Part shown: one piece after another, positions 25,648 through 32,747 of the stretch | How positions within the stretch are numbered: the stretch's first letter is position 1 | Layout of the letters: the number at the start of each line of letters is the position of its first letter | Source of the DNA: JAGWAJ01 sp026707615 | GTDB lineage: Bacteria; Acidobacteriota; Vicinamibacteria; Vicinamibacterales; UBA8438 | Length of the DNA stretch: 64,000 nt | NCBI GenBank assembly: GCA_965207595.1 | Contig: CBDBMW010000011.1 | Span: forward strand, 372,001-436,000 | Direction of reading: 5' to 3' | Notes under the pieces: generated by a model | Databases searched by the model: none | What the model saw: only the letters and a program-made list of their open reading frames with translations | What the model was told of the DNA's origin: nothing | Program-made: the position numbers and the translations under genes

Positions 25648-27138
25648 ATGCACGTCAAGTTCATCGCTCGCGGCACCGGCTCGGCCCGTGCGGCGGCCGA
25701 CTACCTGCTCGGCGAGCGGGACGCGGCCGGGCAGACGCGCGCGGGCGTCGAGGTGCTTCGCGGCGATCCCGAACAGGTGGCGGCCGTCGCCGACTCGCTG
25801 GAGTTCGAGCACAAGTACCGCTCGGCCGTGATCGCGTGGTCCCCGGACGACCGGCCGACCGACACACAGATCGAGGCCGTCCTCGACGAGTTCGAGAAGA
25901 CGGCGTGGGCGGGGCTGGAGCCGGACCGCTACTCATGGACGGCCGTCCTACACCGCGAGCACGGCGGCGGGGTGCACGTGCACGTGCTGACCGCCCGGTG
26001 CGACCTGGAGACGGGCAAGAGCCTGAACATCGCGCCGCCCGGCTCGCAGAAGACGTTCGACTTGCTGCGCGACGCCTTCAACCAGGATCACGGCTGGAGT
26101 CGGCCCGACGACCCGGCGCGGGCCAGGGCGCAGCAGCCGGGCCACCGCGCCTACATCGAGGCGGCGACCCTGCGGACCGGCTTGGAGCACGAGGCCGACC
26201 CGCGCGAGTTGATCCGGGACTACCTGACGCAGCGCGTCGAGCACGGCGCCGTGCGGAGCCGCGCCGACGTGGTCGCCGCCCTGGAGGACGCCGGCCTCGA
26301 AGTGCCGCGCCAAGGCAAGGACTACGTGACCGCCCGGAATCCCGACGACGGCAAGCGGTGGCGGCTGAAGGGAGCGTTGTACGAGCATGACTTCGAACCG
26401 GAGCGACTTGACCTCCCGGCTCCAGCGCCGGCTCGAGATCGAGCGGGAGGAGATCGAGGCGACGGCCGGGCGCGAGCTGAAGCTGCTCGGCGAGAGCTTG
26501 AGAGGCGTCGCAGGGAACGCGCTGCGTACCATCGAAGCCGATACGGCGGCGGTGACCGGACGGATGCGCGGGATGCTCCTGCGCGCCTGGGTCCGGCCGC
26601 TGGTGATCGGCCTGAGCCTCTCGCTCGGCATCTGCGGCGGGAGCTGGGCGGTGATGCGCTTGCTGTGGACGGCCATCGAGTGGAAGGTCGAGACGCTGGC
26701 CGCGTTGACGGCGGACATCGAGCAGGCCCGCCAGACGCTGACCGAGATCGAGGAGACGACCTGGGGGCTGGAGCTGCGGAAGATCGACGGGGAGCGGTTC
26801 GTGGTGCTTCCGGTCGGCACGCCGGACCGTCCGTTCTGGAGCGTGGGCGGGCGGCCTGCCTTGAAGCTGTCGAGCGAGTGAAGGACCTCTATGACCGCGC
26901 TAGAACGGCAGTTGACGAGAGCCTTGCGGGAGTTGTCCGCGCAGTACGAGCGGGAGCGGACGGAGCACGCCGCGCAGATCGCGACCTTGCAGCGGCGGGT
27001 CGAGCACTTCGGCGGGCAGGTGACGCGCTTGATCGCGGACTACAGGACGCTCGCCGAGACGTTGCGCGGGCGCTGGGGTTGATGCGCGAGCATGGCCGCC
27101 AGCGCAGACCCGAGAGGAGCCATGGTCCCAGCCGATAG
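25648..27138 (+). CDS. mobA: ColE1-type MOB relaxase
   Basis: A 496-residue protein. The N-terminal 250 residues are a relaxase: MHVKFIARGTGSARAAADYLLG with a candidate catalytic Tyr, SAVIAWSPDD, and YSWTAVLHREHGGGVHVHVLTARCDLETGKSLNIAPPG with the His/Glu metal site and downstream Asn of the HEN-type MOB signature. From about residue 247 the protein is Arg/Ala/Gly-rich and low in complexity, because the DNA there also encodes mobB and mobD in another frame. The family nicks oriT and pilots single-stranded DNA to a conjugation pore supplied in trans. No type IV secretion genes are in the window, so the element is mobilisable only. Confidence 0.9.
   Translation: MHVKFIARGTGSARAAADYLLGERDAAGQTRAGVEVLRGDPEQVAAVADSLEFEHKYRSAVIAWSPDDRPTDTQIEAVLDEFEKTAWAGLEPDRYSWTAVLHREHGGGVHVHVLTARCDLETGKSLNIAPPGSQKTFDLLRDAFNQDHGWSRPDDPARARAQQPGHRAYIEAATLRTGLEHEADPRELIRDYLTQRVEHGAVRSRADVVAALEDAGLEVPRQGKDYVTARNPDDGKRWRLKGALYEHDFEPERLDLPAPAPARDRAGGDRGDGRARAEAARRELERRRRERAAYHRSRYGGGDRTDARDAPARLGPAAGDRPEPLARHLRRELGGDALAVDGHRVEGRDAGRVDGGHRAGPPDADRDRGDDLGAGAAEDRRGAVRGASGRHAGPSVLERGRAACLEAVERVKDLYDRARTAVDESLAGVVRAVRAGADGARRADRDLAAAGRALRRAGDALDRGLQDARRDVARALGLMREHGRQRRPERSHGPSR
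26387..26881 (+). CDS. mobB: MobB/MbeB-like membrane protein, overlapping mobA out of frame
   Basis: A 164-residue protein lying wholly inside the 3' half of the relaxase gene in another frame. It has an amphipathic N-terminal region (DLTSRLQRRLEIEREEIEATAGRELKLL), a basic LLRAWVRPLV, one strong membrane segment (IGLSLSLGICGGSWAVMRLL), a coiled coil (AALTADIEQARQTLTEIEE) and a compact C-terminus (LELRKIDGERFVVLPVG). This matches the plan of ColE1 MbeB, which aids docking at the conjugation machinery. It has better amino-acid complexity than the relaxase frame over the same bases. Its TGA lies 9 bases before mobD. Confidence 0.8.
   Translation: MTSNRSDLTSRLQRRLEIEREEIEATAGRELKLLGESLRGVAGNALRTIEADTAAVTGRMRGMLLRAWVRPLVIGLSLSLGICGGSWAVMRLLWTAIEWKVETLAALTADIEQARQTLTEIEETTWGLELRKIDGERFVVLPVGTPDRPFWSVGGRPALKLSSE
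26891..27082 (+). CDS. mobD: MobD/MbeD-like coiled-coil protein
   Basis: A 63-residue protein, MTALERQLTRALRELSAQYERERTEHAAQIATLQRRVEHFGGQVTRLIADYRTLAETLRGRWG. It is an almost continuous coiled coil with the MT-LE-QL--AL--L---YE opening seen in ColE1 MbeD, where the protein is needed for mobilisation and entry exclusion. AAGGA lies 7 bases before the ATG. Like mobB it overlaps the relaxase gene in a different frame, the same nested order as in ColE1. Confidence 0.8.
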   Translation: MTALERQLTRALRELSAQYERERTEHAAQIATLQRRVEHFGGQVTRLIADYRTLAETLRGRWG

Positions 27139-27383
27139 GATAAGTGGGGCGCACGCCATCCACGAAGCTCGCGACAGAAGTCCACAGCCTTGTACCGAGG
27201 CGGCTCCACGAACAGGAGACCCGGCGGACGCCTGCGGCCTCGCCTGGACAATTCCGGACCTTTCGGGCCAGACTGCTGAGAAGCTCCGGTGCGTGCGGAT
27301 CGTCGCGTGCTGGAATCCTTGCCGCCGGCAGCGCTGGGCCGGTCGGCGGCAGCCTGAAATCCCCCGGTTGGAAGGATCGACAA

Positions 27384-28181
27384 GTGAATCTGAGTAACCG
27401 TTCGAAATTGTCTCTGTGTCAGTTCCTATTGCTGTTTCGGAGTACGTCGCTGAGGCTCTTGCTCGACAAGTACGGGATTCCACACGCAATCGAGGAAGAA
27501 CACGTGGGCGACGTGACCGGCGAGCTGACGGAGAGCGTGTGTGAAGCAGCCTCGGCCACACAGCTTGGCAATCTCGTTCGAGAGATCGGGAGGACCGAGC
27601 GCACACTGCGGTGCGAGGTGGAGCCACGCTATCGCTTTGAGCAGCGATGGAGGGATCTGCTCCTGTGCCTCGAGTTGGATGGGTATGGTGCAGAGCGAGG
27701 CCCGATGCTCGGTGGAACTACCGAGATCGTTGCAATCGAGCCAACGATCGAAGGGGCGGCGGCCGTCGACGACGACTTGAGCAGGCAACTTGAAGCAACA
27801 GGACTTCCGAACGCTGGTGAAATCGCGCGTTTACTTGACAGTTCGGCTACCGCCTTTCGCGATCAAGAGTTCAACGCCTGCCTAGCCAACGCACGCGTTG
27901 CCCTACAGACGCTTGCGACAGCCGTTGCACGGGCGCAGAATGCCCAGGGCACGTTCGACGAGAGACGGTGGGGACAGGTCGCAGCCTACCTGAGAACGTC
28001 CGGCGTCATTACGCACGACCAAGAGCAGGGCTTGACAGGGGTCTTCAGCTTCCTAAGCCCGGCTGCACACACACCGATCGGCTTCGACGAACAGGAATTC
28101 GCGAGATTGGGGCGTAGCTTCGCGGTCACTATGTGCTACTTTCTCGCGAAACAATTCAACGCTGGCGGTGGCGACGCTTGA
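27384..28181 (+). CDS. unrecognised 265-residue helical protein, possible abortive-infection cargo
   Basis: A GTG start at 27384 follows GGAAGGA. The N-terminal 130 residues (LCQFLLLFRSTSLRLLLDKYGIPHAIEEEHVGDVTGELTESVCEA) and the C-terminal helical half (EIARLLDSSATAFRDQEFNACLANARVALQTLATAVAR, GVFSFLSPAAHTPIGFDEQEFARLGRSFAVTMCYFLAKQFN) look like two domains. The C-terminal half resembles helical HEPN-like or AbiJ-type domains found in abortive-infection proteins, with the LSPAAHTPIGF turn. I cannot name a family. It is lower in GC than its neighbours and lies between the mob genes and the integrase, the usual place for defence cargo. Confidence 0.6.
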   Translation: MNLSNRSKLSLCQFLLLFRSTSLRLLLDKYGIPHAIEEEHVGDVTGELTESVCEAASATQLGNLVREIGRTERTLRCEVEPRYRFEQRWRDLLLCLELDGYGAERGPMLGGTTEIVAIEPTIEGAAAVDDDLSRQLEATGLPNAGEIARLLDSSATAFRDQEFNACLANARVALQTLATAVARAQNAQGTFDERRWGQVAAYLRTSGVITHDQEQGLTGVFSFLSPAAHTPIGFDEQEFARLGRSFAVTMCYFLAKQFNAGGGDA

Positions 28182-28234
28182 AGCGTGTAGGCACAGCGGC
28201 AGGCGGCTGGGCGTCTAGGGACACCCGCCGTGCC

Positions 28235-29437
28235 TTAGCCGGCGAGGTACTCGGCCCAATCGTCCATCAGTCGCCGCCGCCGCTCGAACAGGTCCGAGCG
28301 GGCGTAGGCCGCCTCGACCTTGTTCTGGACCACGTGAGCCAGTGCGGTCTCGATGATTTCCCGCGGATGGTCGGTCCGCTCGGCCGCCCAGTCCCGGAAC
28401 GAGGACCGGAAGCCGTGAGGCACGGCGGCGATCTCGTGGTACTGGAGCATCTTCGGCAGCGTCGACGGCGAGATCGCCCTCCCGCTCCGCATCGGGAACA
28501 CGAGCGGATTGCCGTCGCCGAGCGCCCGCGCCGCGTCGAGGACCTCGATCGCCCGGCCGCACAGCGGAACGCGGTGCTCGCGCTTCGCCTTCATCCGCAA
28601 GGCCGGCACAGTCCAGACGCGGCCGGCCGCGTCCATTTCGTCCCACGTCGTGAGCCTGACCTCCGCCGACCGAGCGGCCGTGAGCACGAGGAACTCGAAC
28701 GCCAGCTTGACGGCGGGCTGCCCGGACTTCGACGCCCGCACCGTCTCGATGGCCGCAGCCACGTCCTTGTGCGGCAGCGCCAGCCGGTGCGTCACGACAT
28801 CGTTCTGCGGGCCGAGCACCGGCAGGACCCGATCGCAAGGGTTGTCGTTCCGCATGTCGAGGGCGATGGCCCACTCCAGCACCGCGCGGATACGCTGGCG
28901 GACCTCCCTGGCCGTCGCCGCCTTGACGTGCCAGATCGGTGAGAGGATCTCCAGCACGTCGGCCGTGTTGACCTCGGAGACGGGCCGGCTGCCGACGCGG
29001 GGGAACACGTACCGCTCCATGCTCCGCCACCAGTTCTGTGCGTGCCACCGGCCCCGCCAGCCGCCGCGCTTCTGTTCGAGCACGCGTTGGGCGGCTTCGG
29101 CGAAGGTGGGAACGCCCTGGACGCGGCGTTTCTCCGAGAGGGGGTCGCCGCCCGAGCGGGCCAGCATGCGGTTGGCGAGGGCCTGCTCGCGGGCCTTGAC
29201 GAGCGGGACGAGCGTCGCGGCGCCGAGTCCGAGTTCGCGGCGCCGTCCGCGGATGACGAGCCGCTGGACCCAGCTTCGGGTTCCGGTCGGCTGGACGAAC
29301 AGGTACAAGCCGTTGCCGTCCGCGTGCCTTCCTGGCGGGGCGGAGCGGACGAAGGCGGCCGAGAGGGCCTTGTCGGGATGGCGTCCCCGACGCTTGGCTC
29401 TACGGGGCGAGAGGGCGGTCTTGGCTACAGCATTCAT
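28235..29437 (-). CDS. int: P4-type tyrosine integrase, intact
   Basis: A 400-residue tyrosine recombinase with an N-terminal DUF4102 arm-binding domain (DGNGLYLFVQPTGTRSWVQRLVIRGRRRELGLG), a core-binding region (TFAEAAQRVLEQKRGGWR...) and a catalytic domain. Catalytic residues are visible as VLTAARSAEVR (Arg I), HGFRSSFRDWA (H-x2-R) and ALAHVVQNKVEAAYAR (His and nucleophile Tyr). A promoter with TATAAT ends 6 bases before the ATG. The gene points away from its own att end at about 29.5 kb. Related to the plus-strand integrase at 32748, with two more decayed copies to the left. Its outer border abuts the 3' end of a PQQ-dehydrogenase gene. Confidence 0.95.
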   Translation of the reverse strand: MNAVAKTALSPRRAKRRGRHPDKALSAAFVRSAPPGRHADGNGLYLFVQPTGTRSWVQRLVIRGRRRELGLGAATLVPLVKAREQALANRMLARSGGDPLSEKRRVQGVPTFAEAAQRVLEQKRGGWRGRWHAQNWWRSMERYVFPRVGSRPVSEVNTADVLEILSPIWHVKAATAREVRQRIRAVLEWAIALDMRNDNPCDRVLPVLGPQNDVVTHRLALPHKDVAAAIETVRASKSGQPAVKLAFEFLVLTAARSAEVRLTTWDEMDAAGRVWTVPALRMKAKREHRVPLCGRAIEVLDAARALGDGNPLVFPMRSGRAISPSTLPKMLQYHEIAAVPHGFRSSFRDWAAERTDHPREIIETALAHVVQNKVEAAYARSDLFERRRRLMDDWAEYLAG

Positions 29438-29449
29438 TCCCCCATTATA
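29438..29449 (-). promoter_or_regulatory. integrase promoter, probable leaderless start
   Basis: On the minus strand TATAAT (29449-29444) is followed by six bases and the ATG. A transcript would begin at or next to the start codon, with no room for a ribosome site. TTGCGG lies upstream as a possible -35. The same arrangement precedes the second integrase. Confidence 0.65.
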
Positions 29450-29459
29450 TGCGGGATGG

Positions 29460-29590
29460 AGCCGGATTCCGCAACACGCCCTGAGTCCGTCGGTCCGCGA
29501 CGACGAATCATAAATGATTACTAGTCAGTGATTTATGGTCCTTCCTGCACGAGGATGGACGCTGCCGGAACGCCATTGGTTGTCAAGGCA
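29460..29590. other. att-proximal end of the integrase-1 unit
   Basis: Read on the minus strand, the order is GCTGCCTTGACA (the PQQ gene stop), about 50 bp, CACTGACTAGTAATCATTTATGATTCG, CGTCGCGGACC, then the integrase promoter. The same order is found before integrase 2 (32594-32680) and in the relic at 19213-19330. AATCAT TT ATGATT is a small palindrome. The outer edge coincides with the last codons of the PQQ dehydrogenase gene at 29583. Confidence 0.7.
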
Positions 29591-31358
29591 GCGCGAAGAC
29601 GAACAGGTTGTTGCCGCGGCTCGGCCGGAGCTCCGGGGTCAGGCGCATGTTGTCCTGGGAGCTGAGCGACGAGCCGGTGCTGGCGGCGACGTACTGCACC
29701 CCGTCGACCGCGTAGGTGATGGGGAAGCCGGTGACCATCGAGCCGAGGTTGATCTCCCAGAGCACCTCGCCCGTCTCGTGGTCGAGGGCACGGAAGCGGC
29801 CGTTCCCGTCGCCGCCGAAGATGAGGCCGCCGCCGGTGGCGACGAGCGACGTCGTGCCGGCCCGCTGCTCGTAGACCCAGGCGATCTCGCCGGTCTCGAC
29901 CGAGATCGCCTGCACCGTTCCCACCTGCTCGGTGCCGGGCGCGATCTGGTCGCGCTTGGCGATGGCATAGAGGCGGCCGCCGCGGGCGCGGCTCGCCATC
30001 ATGCGCGCGCACGTGTTGCGCAGCGGGTAGTACATGAGCCCGGTGAGCGGGCTGTAGGCTCCCGCTTCCCAGTCCTTGCCGCCGGTCACGTAGGCGGGGC
30101 AGACGAGGTTCTCCTGGCCCTCGCGGGTGAAGACGAGCTCCGCGTTCTCGGTAACGGCGCCGGTCGCGCCGTCGATGTGCGACACGACGTTCTGGGCCAC
30201 CGTCGGCGTCGCCCAGAGGAACTCGCCCGTCGCGCGGTCGAGCGTGTAGACGATGCCCGTCTTGCCCGGGATGCCGGTCACCACGCGCCGCTCCTCGCCG
30301 GGCCGGAGCCGCGGGTTGATCCAGGTCACGAGCGACGGATCCGGCCGCACCGAGGTGTCGATGAGCAGCCGCTCGAACGGGTGGTCGAGGTCCCAGTGGT
30401 CGTTCAGGTGCTGGTAATGCCAGACGATCTCGCCGGTATCGGCGTCGAGGGCCAGCGTGGAGTTGTGGTAGAGGTGCGTGTTCTCGATGCCCCCGAGAAA
30501 GAACTTGGGGGCCGGCGAGGTCACCGACGTCCCGATGTAGACCAGGTTCAGTGCCGCGTCGAAGGCCGGCACCATCCACGCGCCGACGTGGCCCCGCTCC
30601 TCGAACGGCACGTTGCCCCACGTCTCGTTGCCGGGCTCGCCGGGACCCGGAATCAGTCGCCGGCGCCAGAGCTCCGCGCCCGTGGCCGCGTCGTGGGCGA
30701 CGATGACGCAGGCGTGCGGCCCGCCCCGCGGGTCGCAGCTGCGGCCGGAGATCACCTTCCCGTTGGCGATGATCGGTCCGGAGGTCTGGTTGGCGGGGTG
30801 GATCCGGTAGTCGAGGATCTCGGTCTCCCAGACGAGCTCGCCGGTGGCGGCATCGAGGGCGAAGACGTAGTCGTCCCCGCTGGTGTCGATGATCAGGTTG
30901 TCCCAGATGGCGAGGTTGCGGTTGGTGTCGATCAGGCTGCCGATCATGTAGTCGGCCAGGTCGTCCGGACGGTCGCGGCGGTACTCCCAGAGGAGATCGC
31001 CGGTCACGGCGTCGATCGCCTGGATGACGTCGCGCGGGTTCGGCATGTACAGGACGCCGTCGCGTACGAGCGGCGTTCCCTGCTGCAGCCCCTCGCCCAG
31101 GGCGCGCGTCCAGACCATGCGGATCCCGGCCACGTTGCCGCGGTCTATCTGGTCGAGGGGGCTGTAGCCCCAGGAGTCGAGCGTCCGCCGCCACATGAGC
31201 CAGTCTTCCGGGGGCGGCTCCTGGAGCACCGCGTCGGTGACCGGGGTGATCTGCGCCGGCTGCGCCCCGGCCGAGGTCGCGCCGGCCACGGCCGACAGAA
31301 GCACCGTCAGCACCGCGGCGACCGGCGCCGCGCCCGTGGCTCGAGTTCGTTCCTGCAC
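29583..31358 (-). CDS. PQQ-dependent alcohol dehydrogenase-type quinoprotein
   Basis: A 591-residue exported eight-bladed quinoprotein with signal peptide (APVAAVLTVLLSAVAGATSAGAQ) and no cytochrome c domain. The blades carry W-docking motifs such as EDWLMWRRTLDSWGYSPLDQIDRGNVAGIRMVWTRAL, GDLLWEYRR, ELVWETEILDYRIHPANQTSGPIIANGKVISGRSC, GAELWRRRLIPGPGEPGNETWG and EVLWEINLGSMVTGFPITYAVDGVQYVA. GTG at 31358 follows GGGGGAGAG. Cys residues (GRSCDPRGGPHACVI) are not the vicinal pair of classical enzymes. It is divergent from a close paralogue across 292 bp. Its stop codon sits at the island border. Substrate not known. Confidence 0.92.
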   Translation of the reverse strand: MQERTRATGAAPVAAVLTVLLSAVAGATSAGAQPAQITPVTDAVLQEPPPEDWLMWRRTLDSWGYSPLDQIDRGNVAGIRMVWTRALGEGLQQGTPLVRDGVLYMPNPRDVIQAIDAVTGDLLWEYRRDRPDDLADYMIGSLIDTNRNLAIWDNLIIDTSGDDYVFALDAATGELVWETEILDYRIHPANQTSGPIIANGKVISGRSCDPRGGPHACVIVAHDAATGAELWRRRLIPGPGEPGNETWGNVPFEERGHVGAWMVPAFDAALNLVYIGTSVTSPAPKFFLGGIENTHLYHNSTLALDADTGEIVWHYQHLNDHWDLDHPFERLLIDTSVRPDPSLVTWINPRLRPGEERRVVTGIPGKTGIVYTLDRATGEFLWATPTVAQNVVSHIDGATGAVTENAELVFTREGQENLVCPAYVTGGKDWEAGAYSPLTGLMYYPLRNTCARMMASRARGGRLYAIAKRDQIAPGTEQVGTVQAISVETGEIAWVYEQRAGTTSLVATGGGLIFGGDGNGRFRALDHETGEVLWEINLGSMVTGFPITYAVDGVQYVAASTGSSLSSQDNMRLTPELRPSRGNNLFVFALP

Positions 31359-31650
31359 TGTGACTCTCCCCCGTCACTGCTCGGGCGGCGGACTCCCGTG
31401 AGCCTCCCTCCCGCGGACCCTGCGAAGACGTCGTCGACCGCCAGGCGAATCTCCGGCATTCCGCCATGATGCGTCCCTTCCGGTTTCGATCCGGACCACG
31501 CTCCCATCATAGCCGTCCGAGGTGCGCAGCCGATCGACGGACATCCGCGGTCGTCCCGCGGGTAGAATCGGCCCGTCGGCTGCGTTCCACGCGGTGCGCT
31601 GCCGCATCGGACCCGGCCGCACCCTCGACACCAGCCACAGGAGCGCCGTC
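31359..31650. promoter_or_regulatory. divergent promoter region of two PQQ-dehydrogenase genes
   Basis: This 292-bp gap must hold promoters for both paralogues. AGGAG precedes the plus-strand start by 9 bases. I see no clear -10/-35 pair or operator palindrome. Confidence 0.4.
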
Positions 31651-32658
31651 ATGCATCGATTCCCGTCCGCCGCCTTCCCCGTTCTGCTCGCCGCGCTCTT
31701 CGCGGCCGTCGCCCTGGCGCCGCCCGCCGTCGAGGCGCAATCGCCCGCGGACGTCGTCCCGGTCACCGACGCCATGCTCCGGGAGCCGGCGCCGGAAGAC
31801 TGGCCGATGTGGCGCCGGACGCACGATGGGTGGGGCTACAGCCCGCTCGACCAGATCGACCGCGCCAACGTCGGCGACCTGCGGATGGTCTGGACGCGCG
31901 CCCTGCACGAGGGAAGCAACCAGGGGACGCCGCTCGCGTACGGGGGCGTGCTCTACATGCCGAACCCGGGCGACGTCATCCAGGCCCTCGACGCAGCCAC
32001 CGGCGACCTGCGCTGGGAGTACCGGCGGGACCATCCCGACGATCTCGAGGAGCACGTCATCTCCGTGCTCTCCCAGATCAACCGCAACATCGCCATCCAC
32101 GACCGGCTCATCATCGACACCAGCGCCGACGACTTCGTGTTCGCGCTCGACGCCGCGACCGGCCGCCTAGCCTGGGAGACGGAGATTCTCGACTACCGGA
32201 CCCTGCCGGCGCACCAGTCGTCGGGGCCCATCGTGGGCGACGGGAAGATCTTCTCGGGGCGGGGCTGCATGCCGGAGTCGGGGCCGAACGCCTGCGTCGT
32301 CACCGCCCACGACGCGGCCACCGGCGAGGAGCTGTGGCGGCGCCGCCTGATTCCGGCCCCGGGGGAGCCCGGTGACGAGACGTGGGGCAGCGTGCCGTTC
32401 GAGGAGCGGCGCCACGTCGGCGCCTGGATGGTGCCGAGCTACGACGCCGGGCTCGAGCTGGTCTACTTCGGGACCTCGGTCACGTCGCCGGCCCCGAAGT
32501 TCTTCCTCGGCGGCATCGAGAACACGCACCTCTACCACAACTCGACGCTGGCCCTGGATGCGGACACCGGCGAGATCCGGTGGTACTACCAGCGCCGCAA
32601 CGGTCTACCGGAGTCCGCAGGCGTTCTGCACCGTACGGAATTACACGCAAAGCACTGA
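31651..32658 (+). pseudogene. PQQ-dependent dehydrogenase, 5' part, split by an island
   Basis: The first 315 codons match the divergent paralogue closely: signal peptide (FPVLLAALFAAVALAPPAVEAQ), EDWPMWRRTHDGWGYSPLDQIDRANVGDLRMVWTRAL, ETEILDYRTLPAHQSSGPIVGDGKIFSGRGC, SYDAGLELVYFGTSVTSPAPKFFLGGIENTHLYHNSTLALDADTGEIRWYYQ. At 32593 homology ends abruptly and 21 unrelated codons run to a stop at 32658. The missing 3' part is 7.3 kb away at 39891-40712. Joining 31651-32593 to 39895-40712 gives 586 residues in frame. The protein made from this part alone would lack about three propeller blades. Confidence 0.93.
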
Positions 32659-32680
32659 CTAGTAAACGTTTACATTTCGT
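32594..32680. other. att-proximal left end of the 7.3-kb island
   Basis: About 60 bases of island end lead to GCACTGACTAGTAAACGTTTACATTTCG at 32652-32679. GTAAACGTTTAC (32662-32673) is a perfect 12-bp palindrome. ACTGACTAGTAA and the trailing TTCG are shared with the end beside integrase 1, at nearly the same distance from the border (60 versus 63 bases). Likely integrase arm- or core-binding sites. Confidence 0.7.
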
Positions 32681-32735
32681 TTCCGGTGGTCTGAACCGAT
32701 CAGGGCCGACTTGCGCAATCCGCGGCCATCCCGTA

Positions 32736-32747
32736 TATAATATGGGA
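32736..32747 (+). promoter_or_regulatory. integrase-2 promoter, probable leaderless start
   Basis: TATAAT at 32736-32741 is followed by six bases and the ATG at 32748. TTGCGC lies upstream with a 17- to 19-base spacing, depending on which overlapping -10 is used. The arrangement is identical to that before integrase 1. Confidence 0.65.

Larger units (their letters stand above)
24323..29582. mobile_element. mobilisable island (AlpA, oriT, mobCABD, cargo, integrase)
   Basis: From the break after integrase relic 2 to the border at the PQQ gene, all genes are mobile-element functions: AlpA-like regulator, palindromic oriT candidate, mobC, mobA with nested mobB/mobD, one unknown cargo gene and the integrase. 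It has no transfer genes of its own. The left border is set only by where relic 2 stops; no repeat of the right border was found there. Confidence 0.55.
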
